The notes below the pieces were generated by a model, which was not told the DNA's origin, ran no database searches, and saw only the letters and a program-made list of their open reading frames with translations. A program made the position numbers and the translations under genes. DNA of 64,000 bases. It comes from CALCNS01 sp937897315 (lineage in GTDB: Bacteria; Bacillota; JAAYKD01). Location: the NCBI GenBank assembly GCA_036744005.1, contig DAINOJ010000013.1:1-64000 (forward strand). The letters run 5' to 3'. This document shows positions 52,935 through 62,093 of the stretch, piece by piece (within the stretch, counting starts at the first letter, position 1; every line of letters begins with the position of its first letter).

Positions 52935-54482
52935 ATGAACAATAAATCAAAAGTGATGAGTTTGCTTTTAACTGGGTGTTTGCTCTTGAGTGGCTGCTCA
53001 ACAATTCTCGAAAAGGATGTGATAGCTACTTCGAATATCAAGACCAATGAATCCACTGTGATTCATCAGACATCAGCAACCATCCAATTAAATGAAGGCA
53101 CGAATACCATAGAAAAAAGTGGTACGTATGAGGTGGCAGGTACGGTTAAGGACGGCAGCCTTATCATCGACATCGACAAGGAGGTGGATAGCGGGTTAGT
53201 GACCATCATCTTAAACCAAGTAGAGATTCATTCATCCAACAGCGCGCCAATCTATGTAAAAGGGGCATCTGAAGTGTTAATCATACTAAAAGAAGGAACG
53301 ACAAACACTCTAACTCAAGGGAAAGACATTATCGAAGATGCAGAAGGAGAACCCAATGCGGTGCTCTACTCAAAAGCAGATATAACCTTACAGGGACCAG
53401 GAAGTTTGTTGGTCCTTTCGGAGTACAATGATGGTATTGTGAGTAAAGACACATTGACGATTCAAAGTGGTTCCTATGAAATCGAAGTTGTAGGGGATGG
53501 TATAGTGGGCAAAGATTTGCTAGAAGTGTTCGATGGCGATTTCAACATCACCACGGGAGGAGGTTTTTCTTCTTCTGCTATGTCTTCTTCAAATTCCAAT
53601 ACCGGAAAGACCGGTATGAGACCCGGGACAATGCAGACTACGCTGGTGGAACAAGAATCTATCAGTGCTAAGGGAATAAAAACAGAAGGGGATTTAATCA
53701 TACATTCCGGTCGGTTTTATCTCTCCACCCAAGACGATGCTTTGCATGCCAACGGGAATATCGTCATTGAAGGTGGCTCATATACTCTGCTCAGTAGTGA
53801 CGACGCCATTCATGCAGATGCGCTCGTTCATATACAAGAGGGACAAATCAACATCCAGGAAAGCTATGAAGGCATTGAAGGCACTACGATTATAATCGAA
53901 GGAGGAGAACTCAACATCCAAAGTGCCGATGATGGATTCAATTGCAATGTTTCAACCGGGTTGCTAACGATAAATGGTGGCATCGTTCGAATGAATGCTC
54001 TTGGCGATGGTGTGGATTCCAATGGCTCTATAGTGATGACCGGAGGTCAAGTCTATGTGAGCGGTCCCACAAACGATGGCAATGGGGCTTTGGATTATGA
54101 TCGTAGTTTTGAAATTAGCGGTGGAGAACTCATAGCAGCTGGAAGCTCCGGAATGGCGCAAGTCCCCAGTAGTAGTTCAACACAGTCGTCTATACTCATG
54201 TATTTTAGCAAAGCACAAGCAGCAGAAACGACCATTGTACTGGCCGGCAGTAATGGAACAGAACTCTTGAAGTTTTCACCGGAAAATACATTTTCCTCGT
54301 TAGCCATGTCCCATAGCGAATTAAAGGTGGGCCAGAGTTACTCCTTATTTGCCAATGGAGTGCTTGTTGTTACCTTTACTCTTGGTAGCAGTGTGACCTA
54401 TGTCAACGAAAGCGGAGTGACTACTGCACAGGGTATGGGTGGCATGGGATTCCCTGGAGGGGTTCGAGTGCCAATTCGCTAA
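52935..54482 (+). CDS. Surface lipoprotein with carbohydrate-binding-domain-like beta repeats (DUF4353)
   Basis: 515 residues. The lipobox LLLSGC puts the lipid cysteine at residue 21. The body has beta-helix-like repeats rich in GG, D and S (INIQESYEGIEGTTIIIEGGELNIQSADDGFN), typical of DUF4353/carbohydrate-binding domain-containing proteins. The C-terminal third has a FSPENTFSSLAMSHSELKVGQSYSLF region. It is the first gene of a set with VTC-type, DUF4956 and two-component genes. In other Bacillota these proteins accompany VTC and CotH-like proteins at the cell surface. Exact role unknown. Confidence 0.85.
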   Translation: MNNKSKVMSLLLTGCLLLSGCSTILEKDVIATSNIKTNESTVIHQTSATIQLNEGTNTIEKSGTYEVAGTVKDGSLIIDIDKEVDSGLVTIILNQVEIHSSNSAPIYVKGASEVLIILKEGTTNTLTQGKDIIEDAEGEPNAVLYSKADITLQGPGSLLVLSEYNDGIVSKDTLTIQSGSYEIEVVGDGIVGKDLLEVFDGDFNITTGGGFSSSAMSSSNSNTGKTGMRPGTMQTTLVEQESISAKGIKTEGDLIIHSGRFYLSTQDDALHANGNIVIEGGSYTLLSSDDAIHADALVHIQEGQINIQESYEGIEGTTIIIEGGELNIQSADDGFNCNVSTGLLTINGGIVRMNALGDGVDSNGSIVMTGGQVYVSGPTNDGNGALDYDRSFEISGGELIAAGSSGMAQVPSSSSTQSSILMYFSKAQAAETTIVLAGSNGTELLKFSPENTFSSLAMSHSELKVGQSYSLFANGVLVVTFTLGSSVTYVNESGVTTAQGMGGMGFPGGVRVPIR

Positions 54483-54506
54483 ACGCAGGAATGTGGAGGT
54501 GCTATT

Positions 54507-55262
54507 GTGATACAGACTTTTAAACGATATGAACTGAAATACAAAATTCATGAAGAGCAATGGAATAATCTGATTCCTGTTCTGCAAAAGTACATGAGTT
54601 TGGATGAACATTGTCAGTCGCAAGGGTCATACAAAATATACAATATTTACTTTGATAATGATACCGATGAAATCATTCGCCACTCTCTGACAAAACCCTA
54701 TTATAAAGAGAAGCTGCGCCTGCGGAGTTACCAAATACCACATCGCGCCGATGACCCCATCTTTTTTGAAATTAAGAAAAAGATTGGTGGAGTTGTTAAC
54801 AAAAGAAGAGCCATTACGACCCTATCGCAGGCCATTCGCTTGAGTGAGCATGGATTGATTTCAATACCCAATGAATATCAGAATCAGCAAGTTCTGGCAG
54901 AGATACAGAAGTTTCTATGGAGATACCAAGCCAAGCCAAAAGTGTTCCTAAGTTATGAGCGAGTGGCTTATTTTGAGAAAGGAAATCCAAACTTACGCGT
55001 TTCCTTAGACTCTCATATTTTGAGTAGACGTACCCAAGTACATTTCGGCGGGGGAGAATATGGTACTCCTTTGCTTCCGGAAGGGGATTATATTATGGAG
55101 ATCAAGTGTGACGGTCATATCCCTCTGTGGCTGAGTCAACAACTTTCGAAGCAATGTATATTTCGCACTGGGTTTTCAAAATATGGTACAGAATATAAGA
55201 ATTACAGAGAGTCAAAATCACTCGATTTTGCAAAGAGGGGAGTAGAGCAATATGTTAGATGA
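54507..55262 (+). CDS. VTC-domain protein (polyphosphate polymerase-like)
   Basis: 251 residues from GTG behind GGAGGTG. Contains the VTC tunnel-fold features: FKRYELKYKIHEEQW, YNIYFDNDTDEIIRHSL, KEKLRLRSY, FFEIKKKIGGVVNKRRA and the late EIKCDGHIPLWLSQQL. In yeast Vtc4 this fold makes polyphosphate from ATP; in bacteria the partner DUF4956 membrane protein is usually adjacent, as here (11-base overlap). Basic and acidic tunnel residues appear to be kept. Polymerase activity is inferred. Confidence 0.88.
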   Translation: MIQTFKRYELKYKIHEEQWNNLIPVLQKYMSLDEHCQSQGSYKIYNIYFDNDTDEIIRHSLTKPYYKEKLRLRSYQIPHRADDPIFFEIKKKIGGVVNKRRAITTLSQAIRLSEHGLISIPNEYQNQQVLAEIQKFLWRYQAKPKVFLSYERVAYFEKGNPNLRVSLDSHILSRRTQVHFGGGEYGTPLLPEGDYIMEIKCDGHIPLWLSQQLSKQCIFRTGFSKYGTEYKNYRESKSLDFAKRGVEQYVR

Positions 55263-55938
55263 ACTTTTCACCGGAACCCTTACCGACCCCTCTACATTGG
55301 GTTCGATTTTACTCATTCTAGGTTGTGCATTAGGGCTGGGTTTGCTAATCAGTATTGTGTATCGATTCACACATAGAACCAATGGATATTCAGCGAGTTT
55401 CAGCGTCACCTTAATCATGTTGCCCGCTATTATTGCAATGATCATCGTTTTAGTTGGAAACAATGTTGCTCGTGCTTTCAGTTTGGCAGGAGCATTTAGC
55501 CTCATCCGTTTTCGAAGTGCTCCTGGGGATTCCAAGGATATTGCTTATGTCTTTTTCACCTTGGGAGTAGGATTGGCTTGTGGAATGGGATTTCTGGGGT
55601 TTGCTCTGCTTTTTACTTGCATTCTTTGCTTGGTCATGATACTTTTAGAGAAAGTACACTATGGTCAATTGCTTCCTGCTCCTTTGCGATTAAAGATTCA
55701 AATACCAGAAGAGTTAGAGTTTTCAGGAATCTTTGAACCCGTGTTGAAAGAGTACTCTCATCACTTTCTCTTAAAGCGAATCAAGACAACCGAGTTTGGC
55801 TCGTTGTTTGAGCTCAGCTATGATATTCAACTAGATCCCAGTAGGAGTTCAAAAGAATTCATAGATCGGCTTCGTACCTTAAATGGGAATCTGCAAATTT
55901 CCTTAACGATGAACGAGGATGAACGCAACAAGTTATAG
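55252..55938 (+). CDS. DUF4956 membrane protein
   Basis: 228 residues. About three or four membrane segments (ILLILGCALGLGLLISIVY, LIMLPAIIAMIIVLVG, FTLGVGLACGMGFLGFALLFTC) with the conserved AFSLAGAFSLIRFRSAPGDSKDIAYVFF stretch. The last ~80 residues form a cytoplasmic domain. It overlaps the VTC gene and probably forms a membrane complex with it. Confidence 0.88.
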   Translation: MLDELFTGTLTDPSTLGSILLILGCALGLGLLISIVYRFTHRTNGYSASFSVTLIMLPAIIAMIIVLVGNNVARAFSLAGAFSLIRFRSAPGDSKDIAYVFFTLGVGLACGMGFLGFALLFTCILCLVMILLEKVHYGQLLPAPLRLKIQIPEELEFSGIFEPVLKEYSHHFLLKRIKTTEFGSLFELSYDIQLDPSRSSKEFIDRLRTLNGNLQISLTMNEDERNKL

Positions 55939-55968
55939 AACCAATAGGGTCATTAAGGGGGTTATGTC

Positions 55969-56652
55969 ATGGCAAGATTGCTGATTTGTGATGATGAGAG
56001 CGGGTTACGCGCTATTTTAAAGCGGTATGCCTTGTTTGAAGGGCACGAAGTAACGGAAGCTGAGAATGGTATGGAAGCGGTTCAGCTATGTAGAACTCAA
56101 TCATTTGATATCATCATCATGGATATCTTGATGCCGGAACTCGATGGATTCTCTGCGGTCAAAGAAATCAGAAAGAGTGCCGATACCCCTGTCATCATGT
56201 TATCTGCACGTGGCGAAGAGTATGACAAAGTATTGGGTTTCGAAATCGGGGTGGATGATTATGTGGTGAAGCCATTTTCCTCCAAGGAAATCATGTTAAG
56301 GGTGCAAGCCATCTTGAAACGCTCGAAAGTTGCTCTGACGAAAGCGAATGAGGAAGGGCATTCTGTTTTCGAAAAAGAAGGTCTTTATGCTGATTTGACG
56401 GCATACAAGGTAAGAGTGGGTGGAGAAGTCGTGAACTTATCTCCCAAGGAATATGACCTCTTGTTTTTTCTCATTCGCAATCGCAATATTGCAATCACCC
56501 GCAGCAGATTGCTCTCAGAAGTTTGGGGTTATGATTATTTTGGAGACGACCGCACCCTTGATACTCACATGAAGTTGCTAAGAAAAGCTTTAGGACCTTA
56601 TGCAAAGTTCATTGTGACATTGCGGGGTTTAGGTTATCGATTCGAGGGTTAA
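55969..56652 (+). CDS. OmpR-family response regulator
   Basis: 227 residues. Receiver domain with phosphorylation site D52 (IIIMDILMPELD), acidic pocket D8/D9, and the late lysine in VVKPFSS. The winged-helix DNA-binding domain (NLSPKEYDLLFFLIRN, TLDTHMKLLRKALG, VTLRGLGYRFEG) is complete. It lies 1 base before the histidine kinase gene. The 11-bp-phased GTTCA repeats upstream of the lipoprotein gene are its most likely target. Confidence 0.95.
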   Translation: MARLLICDDESGLRAILKRYALFEGHEVTEAENGMEAVQLCRTQSFDIIIMDILMPELDGFSAVKEIRKSADTPVIMLSARGEEYDKVLGFEIGVDDYVVKPFSSKEIMLRVQAILKRSKVALTKANEEGHSVFEKEGLYADLTAYKVRVGGEVVNLSPKEYDLLFFLIRNRNIAITRSRLLSEVWGYDYFGDDRTLDTHMKLLRKALGPYAKFIVTLRGLGYRFEG

Positions 56653-56653
56653 C

Positions 56654-58096
56654 ATGAGAAAAAAGTGGAGTGGGCTTGCACTAAAGTGGAAAGTATTTGC
56701 TTATTTGCTGGGTTTTTGTAGCATTCTGCTGCTCATCTTATGGCTCTTCCAAACGGTTCTTTTGGATTCCTTTTACCGAAATATTCGCATCATGGAAATC
56801 AAGAACCAAGCGAGTATCATTGAAGCAAATATAAATCAAGTCAACCTGAGCGAAATGATCAATACGATATCCCAGCAAAGAGAAGTATCGGTTGAGATTC
56901 TTAACCTGAAGGGTGAAATGCTGCAGCGTGCAGATTCTCCGCGCGATCTTCCGTTTATACCGCTTTCACCTCAAGAAAAAATAAATTTTATTCAGCAGGC
57001 TAGCAACCAGAATGGGCAGTTTATTCAAACTCAAAGTTTCCCCACATTTACCGGGAAAGCCCCCAAAGACAATTTCAACAATGGACAATTTATCCTTTTT
57101 ATGAAGCTCGTATCAGATAGTGATGGTAACCAACTCGTCATTTACATGAGCTCAATGATTACCCCAGTTACTGCTACTGTTACGACTCTTAGAGCTCAAT
57201 TATGGGTGATTACAGGAATCCTCTTCATCTTGTCAGTAGGATTAGCATTGCTTATTTCCAAGAAAGTATCAAAGCCCATTGAGGAAATCAATACCGGCGC
57301 AAAATCCTTGGCGAAAGGTGATTATGAAGTGGAGTTCCATGGGGAGGGCTTTTTAGAAATTGAAGAACTTTCTCATACCTTAAATACTGCAGCCAATGAA
57401 CTTTCTCAGGTGGACAAACTAAGAAAAGAACTTCTTGCCAATGTATCTCATGATTTGCGAACCCCTCTGAGCTTGATTTATGGTTATGCGGAAGTGATGC
57501 ACGATTTTCCCGAAGAGATTACCCAAGAGCAGACTCAAATCATCATGGAGGAATCATCTCGGTTAACTCGATTGGTGAACGATTTACTCGACATTTCCAA
57601 ACTAGAACAGGGTAGGCAATCTCTACAATGCAAAGAATGGAACCTCACAAAAGCGATACTCCAATTGCAAAAAAGTTTAGGTGGGTTGATGAAGAAAGAT
57701 GGTTACCTGATCGAGTTCAACTATGATTTAGAGGTTTTTGTTGTTGCTGATGAGAGCAAATTGACGCAAGCAATGTATAATTTACTAATCAACTCTTTGC
57801 ATTACTCAGGCGATAGCAAAAAGGTATACATCGAGCAATGCATTAGGGAAGACAGCGTAGAAATTGCCTTTGCAGATTCGGGTGTGGGCATGACAGCTGA
57901 TGAAGTTCCTCACATTTGGGAACGCTATTATCGGGGGAACCAGGCACACAAGCGTGCTATCGAGGGCACCGGGTTGGGCTTATCGATAGTGAAGAAGGTC
58001 ATGGATCTTCATCAAATCGAGTATGGCGTCGAGTCGGAAGTAGCAAAAGGAAGCCGTTTTTGGTTTCGAATACCTTACACAAAATGTGAACCATAA
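56654..58096 (+). CDS. Membrane sensor histidine kinase
   Basis: 480 residues. Two membrane segments flank a ~150-residue outer sensor domain, then HAMP (KKVSKPIEEINTGAKSLAKGDYEV), the H box with H266 (LLANVSHDLRTPLSLIYGYAE), and the HATPase domain with N (MYNLLINSL), DSGVGM and GTGLGLSIVKKV motifs. It pairs with the response regulator just upstream. The stimulus is unknown; the neighbours suggest a cell-surface or envelope signal. Confidence 0.95.
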   Translation: MRKKWSGLALKWKVFAYLLGFCSILLLILWLFQTVLLDSFYRNIRIMEIKNQASIIEANINQVNLSEMINTISQQREVSVEILNLKGEMLQRADSPRDLPFIPLSPQEKINFIQQASNQNGQFIQTQSFPTFTGKAPKDNFNNGQFILFMKLVSDSDGNQLVIYMSSMITPVTATVTTLRAQLWVITGILFILSVGLALLISKKVSKPIEEINTGAKSLAKGDYEVEFHGEGFLEIEELSHTLNTAANELSQVDKLRKELLANVSHDLRTPLSLIYGYAEVMHDFPEEITQEQTQIIMEESSRLTRLVNDLLDISKLEQGRQSLQCKEWNLTKAILQLQKSLGGLMKKDGYLIEFNYDLEVFVVADESKLTQAMYNLLINSLHYSGDSKKVYIEQCIREDSVEIAFADSGVGMTADEVPHIWERYYRGNQAHKRAIEGTGLGLSIVKKVMDLHQIEYGVESEVAKGSRFWFRIPYTKCEP

Positions 58097-58101
58097 AAGC
58101 G

Positions 58102-58133
58102 AAACAGGATAGTCCGTGTGGACTATCCTGTTT
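58102..58133. terminator. Bidirectional terminator
   Basis: Perfect 14-bp stem AAACAGGATAGTCC (58102-58115) with GGACTATCCTGTTT (58120-58133), loop GTGT, between the convergent kinase and peptidase genes. Confidence 0.88.
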
Positions 58134-58145
58134 ATTTACCTGTTT

Positions 58146-59585
58146 CTATTTTTTGGTTGGATCTCCGCCAGTCATGAAAACATACATATCATCGGTCATT
58201 TCTTGGATGTTCTCTTCGCCTAAATACGCCATATGGCCGGCTTTGTATCCCTTGACAAAGATTCGGTCTTTGGGTAAATCGGCATGATTTAAGGTGTAGT
58301 AGAGGATACCAATTTGCGTGCAAATGTCATACCAGCCATTGACAAAGAAGGTGCGCATACCCGGGACACGCCTCATGGCGGTGCTCAAACTCATGGAAGT
58401 GTTACGGCCTTTAATGTCGTTGTTCCAATTCATATACAGGGAATGAGAGTTGACAAAATTGCGTTCCCACTGAATGTTCAGCATGGGGAAGACTTCGCCT
58501 TCCAACACCGATTGGAAAGCGGGGTTGTATTTGCCTTCGGCGGGGTCGTCACGCATACCCCATTGGGCTTCATCCAAACCGGGTTGAATGAGCGGACGGG
58601 TGATCCTGCCGTCTAGACGAGAGACATAACGACCTTTCTTGCGAGCCACTTGGGCGCGGAACTCCACATCGTCGACCTCTAAACCACGTTTCTCCAAGTA
58701 TTCACGAGAAACGCCGGTGTAGTAGATGACTTTTTTTATAATATTTTCGCGAGCTTTTCCTTGTAGGGCTTCTCCTTGGTATAAAGCCAACAAATAATCG
58801 GTGTCGGCGAATTTTTTGGCTTCGGCAACAAATTCTTCAACCGTTTGGTTGGAAGGGTGATTATGATACCAGTGGGTCGCCGCTAAGGTGGGGAAAGCCA
58901 ATACCGCTGGGTAAACCGGCTTTTTATCGCTGAAGTATTTGCCGGTAGAGACAGTGTTGCCAATCATGATGATGCCATCGAAAGCAACACTGTAAGCACG
59001 GTCAGAACCTACTGTGGAACCCATACCGGCCACAGTGGCAGCACGGGTGCAACCATAACTTTCGCCTACCATGTATTTGGGGCTTTGCCAACGATTGTAG
59101 CGAGCTAACCACATTTGAATAAAGGTTAAAATCGCTTCGGCATCGGGTTCAATTCCCCAGAATTTTGCTTTGTATTCTTCGTTGAGCAAACGGCCAAAAC
59201 CGGTGCCCACAGGATCTATGACCACGATATCGGCGATATCGAGTAAACATTGGGCATTATCTACACCCTCATATGGTGGTAGTGGTATGCTGTCAGCATC
59301 AGCTTCTACATACTTGAGACGACGAGGGCTTAAAAAGCCAACATGAACCATCATAGAAGAAGTTCCAGGCCCACCGTTAAAACCAAAGAGAACCGGACGG
59401 GTCTTGGGGTCTTTGACATCGGATCGGAAGTACGAATAAGAGAAAATAGAAGCCATGGGTTTGCCATCGTCTGTGTAGAAAACATTGTCTTCACAGACGG
59501 TATGATATGGTACTTTGACACCGCGGAGAGTAATACTGCCCTCAGACGTAAAACGCGAAGGAGTAAAGACATCGGTTAACAGCAT
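58146..59585 (-). CDS. Peptidase S10-family serine carboxypeptidase-like protein
   Basis: 479 residues. The oxyanion region is FNGGPGTSSMMVHVGFLSPRRL, the nucleophile is in VGESYGCTRAA, the aspartate in FFVNGWYDICT and the histidine in GYKAGHMAYLG, all in S10 order. No signal peptide is seen, unlike most family members, so it may act in the cytoplasm. GGAGGAATCACC lies before the ATG. Bacterial S10 proteins of this type are found in anaerobes and may cut C-terminal residues from peptides. It faces away from the antiporter operon. Confidence 0.9.
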   Translation of the reverse strand: MLLTDVFTPSRFTSEGSITLRGVKVPYHTVCEDNVFYTDDGKPMASIFSYSYFRSDVKDPKTRPVLFGFNGGPGTSSMMVHVGFLSPRRLKYVEADADSIPLPPYEGVDNAQCLLDIADIVVIDPVGTGFGRLLNEEYKAKFWGIEPDAEAILTFIQMWLARYNRWQSPKYMVGESYGCTRAATVAGMGSTVGSDRAYSVAFDGIIMIGNTVSTGKYFSDKKPVYPAVLAFPTLAATHWYHNHPSNQTVEEFVAEAKKFADTDYLLALYQGEALQGKARENIIKKVIYYTGVSREYLEKRGLEVDDVEFRAQVARKKGRYVSRLDGRITRPLIQPGLDEAQWGMRDDPAEGKYNPAFQSVLEGEVFPMLNIQWERNFVNSHSLYMNWNNDIKGRNTSMSLSTAMRRVPGMRTFFVNGWYDICTQIGILYYTLNHADLPKDRIFVKGYKAGHMAYLGEENIQEMTDDMYVFMTGGDPTKK

Positions 59586-59791
59586 GGTGATTCCTCCTAG
59601 ATGTTACTTAATCGGACCAAAGCCCGTCGAATTCATTATACGAGCCTTGTGCAGAAATGGCAAGATGCAAATGTCATAAAGTTCTTTAGAATTCTTAGAG
59701 AAGGTTTTCAATGGGCAGCAGGAATTCTAAGCACTCATACCAAATTGTATGCCATATTGTGCGATTCCACGAGGAAAGAAGGCGTCGGTTC

Positions 59792-61117
59792 ATGCCGTTT
59801 CTGTTTGCTTTATCGGTTCTCATTGGCTCGATTTTATTCTGTGTGATTTTTGGTTTTACGATTTTGTACGGTTTGTCGGCAGGAGCCATTGCCTTTTTTG
59901 TTGCGGCTCTTTGGAAAGGTCATACGTTGCAAGAGATTGTTCCAATGATGGGGCGTGGGATTCGCGATTCGTTCATTGTCATCCGTATTTTGCTTCTCAT
60001 AGGCGCAATGACCGGGATATGGAGGATCAGTGGAACCATTCCCTACTTGGTTTATTATGGCATACAGCTAATTGCACCCAAAACATTCCTTTTGTTAGCA
60101 TTTCTTCTGGCTTCTGCAGTCTCTTATCTCATTGGTACGAGTATTGGTACTTGTGGGACCATAGGGGTAGTGCTAATGGTCTTGGCGAAGGCGGGTGATG
60201 TGAATTTGTTTATGACCGCAGGTGCGGTGATCTCGGGAGCGTATTTTGGCGATCGTGCCAGCCCTGCGTCCAGTTGCGCCAATTTGGTGGCGTTTCTTAC
60301 TTCAACTGAATTATATGAGAATGTAAAGAAGATGCTTCGCAATACGGTCTTACCGATGCTCATGGTTACAGCATCGTATGCTGGGTTGTCATTGCTTTTT
60401 CCTTTGCAAGCCACATCTCAATCGATGAGTGCCGATATCGCTGCCCATGTGACCCTATCTCCTTGGCTTTTGTTGCCGGTTGTGGTCATTCTTATCGCAC
60501 CTTTCTTAAAAGTTCTCATTCGTAACGCTATGGCAGTGAGTATTGTGTTAGGGGCCGGCTTAGGCCTTTGGATTCAAAAAATCGAACCGGCAGCCATACT
60601 GAAAGCATTATTGACAGGTTTCACCACGGATGTCGAGATCCTCAAAATGTTCCAAGGTGGCGGGGTGATGAGTATGAAAAATGCCATCCTTATCATTTTG
60701 ATTTCTGCTACATTCTCCGGTATCCTCAAAGGAACCGATATGCTCAGCGATATTTGGGAACGATTAGAGGGCTGGGCAAAACGCTTTGGCGTGTTTCCGG
60801 TCATGGCTTTTACCAGTATTCCGGTGTCAGCCATTGCCTGTAATCAAACCCTATCTTTAATATTGGAAGCTCAGTTGATTAAACCGATTTATCAGACCCG
60901 CCAATTGTCTAATTCGCAAATGATGCTTGACATGTCCAACTCCACCGTGACGATTGCCGGATTGATTCCTTGGAACACGGCTTGTGCGATACCTTTATCC
61001 TTGCTGGGAGTCTCCTTTGCAGCCATTCCATGGGCCTTTTATTTGTGGCTGTTACCGGTATTAGGGGTGCTTCAATTTGCTATTTCCGACAAGAAGGATA
61101 TAAAACACTCAGCTTGA
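59792..61117 (+). CDS. NhaC-family Na+/H+ (or amino acid) antiporter
   Basis: 441 residues from the ATG at 59792; an in-frame ATG at 59711 lacks a ribosome binding site. About 11-12 membrane segments. The family motif GAYFGDRASPASSCANLVAFL and TSIGTCGTIGVVLMVLAK are clear. NhaC proteins swap sodium for protons, or sodium or malate for lactate in relatives. Here it heads a run with a PPC protein, a peroxiredoxin-like protein, an amidohydrolase and a cupin, so it may import a substrate for the amidohydrolase. Confidence 0.88.
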   Translation: MPFLFALSVLIGSILFCVIFGFTILYGLSAGAIAFFVAALWKGHTLQEIVPMMGRGIRDSFIVIRILLLIGAMTGIWRISGTIPYLVYYGIQLIAPKTFLLLAFLLASAVSYLIGTSIGTCGTIGVVLMVLAKAGDVNLFMTAGAVISGAYFGDRASPASSCANLVAFLTSTELYENVKKMLRNTVLPMLMVTASYAGLSLLFPLQATSQSMSADIAAHVTLSPWLLLPVVVILIAPFLKVLIRNAMAVSIVLGAGLGLWIQKIEPAAILKALLTGFTTDVEILKMFQGGGVMSMKNAILIILISATFSGILKGTDMLSDIWERLEGWAKRFGVFPVMAFTSIPVSAIACNQTLSLILEAQLIKPIYQTRQLSNSQMMLDMSNSTVTIAGLIPWNTACAIPLSLLGVSFAAIPWAFYLWLLPVLGVLQFAISDKKDIKHSA

Positions 61118-61142
61118 ATTGTAAATAGGAAAGGATGGGGTG

Positions 61143-61586
61143 ATGCCAATGAAATTTTACGAAGGTGCTAAACCAGGAAGAACCATCGTGGTTCGCTTGA
61201 ATCCCGGTGAGTATGTGATGCAGAATCTCAAGAAGGTCATCGAAGAAGCCAACCTATCAGATGGGTATATTGCATCGGGTATTGCCAGCTTCGATGAATG
61301 CCGCCTAAAGTTTGCTGTTCATTGTAACCAACCTCCCGAATTTGTCTATCCCGAGTGGAAGAATCACCCATTGGAAGTGGTTTCGATACAGGGTTTTATT
61401 GCGGATTCTCTTCCGCACATTCATGTCGTGATTTCTGACCAACACGGAGCATACGCGGGGCATTTGGAAGAAAGCCGTATTTTGTATGTAGGTGAAATTG
61501 TCATTCAGGAATTAGTCGGGCAAGTGTTTACTCGCGAACCCATTAGCCCCTACTTGAACCAGATTATCGAGAAGATACATCCATAA
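61143..61586 (+). CDS. PPC/DUF296-domain protein
   Basis: 147 residues (ATG 61143, or 61149). PPC-domain pattern: VVRLNPGEYVMQNLKKVIEEANLSDGYIASGIASFDECRLKF, then PHIHVVISDQHGAYAGHL. The histidines in PHIHVVISDQHG form the family's usual metal-binding site. Stand-alone bacterial PPC proteins are trimeric and of unknown function; DNA binding is known only for plant AT-hook fusions. It sits in the middle of a putative catabolic operon. Confidence 0.85.
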   Translation: MPMKFYEGAKPGRTIVVRLNPGEYVMQNLKKVIEEANLSDGYIASGIASFDECRLKFAVHCNQPPEFVYPEWKNHPLEVVSIQGFIADSLPHIHVVISDQHGAYAGHLEESRILYVGEIVIQELVGQVFTREPISPYLNQIIEKIHP

Positions 61587-61598
61587 AGGAGAATGTTT

Positions 61599-62072
61599 AT
61601 GGCACGTTTAGACATCAATACCAAAGCACCGGATTTCATGTTGCCCGATTTAAATGGCAAAGTGTTCCAGCTATCCGAGTATATCGGCAAAAAGCATGTT
61701 TTGGTTGTCTTTAATCGGGGATTTATTTGACCGTTTTGCCAAAAGCATATGGCGCAGTTGCGTCAAGAATTTGATTTATTTTCCCAAAGAGATACCATCA
61801 TCGTGGTAGTGGGTCCCGAGAATGCCGCTAATTTCCAGTCGTACTGGGAGAAGAACCAGCTGCCTTTTATTGGGTTGCCAGATGAACAAAAGAAAGTTTT
61901 GAATTTGTATGGTCAAGAAGTGGTTTTTCTAAAGCTAGGTAGAATGCCGGCTCAGATGCTCATTGACAAACAAGGGATCTTGAGGTTCGCTCATTATGGG
62001 AACTCCATGCAAGATATTCCCGAAGGGAAAGAGCTTCTAGACCTGTTGGATGACATTCAAAAAGAATCTTAA
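61599..62072 (+). CDS. Peroxiredoxin-like protein with in-frame UGA at the catalytic Cys (candidate selenoprotein)
   Basis: 157 codons plus stop, ATG at 61599 behind AAAGGAG. Codon 44 is UGA (61728-61730) within FNRGFI-UGA-PFCQKHMAQLRQ. Relatives have GFWCPFC/GFxCPYC here, so the UGA replaces the peroxidatic cysteine and the second cysteine of CxxC is kept. The remaining AhpC/TSA-like sequence (VVVGPENAANFQSYWEKNQLPFIG, LGRMPAQMLIDKQGILRFAHYG) is fully intact. A hairpin TGGCGC-AGTT-GCGTCA (61750-61765) lies with its loop 25 bases after the UGA and a G at loop position 2, as expected for a bacterial SECIS. Selenocysteine is the best reading. Confidence 0.8.
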
Positions 62073-62093
62073 AACCGAACAGGAGGGGAATGT

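Noticed and set aside
45556..61730. General recoding of UGA in this organism
   Set aside because: UGA ends several intact genes in the window (for example at 450 and 9558); only two UGAs fall at conserved cysteines.
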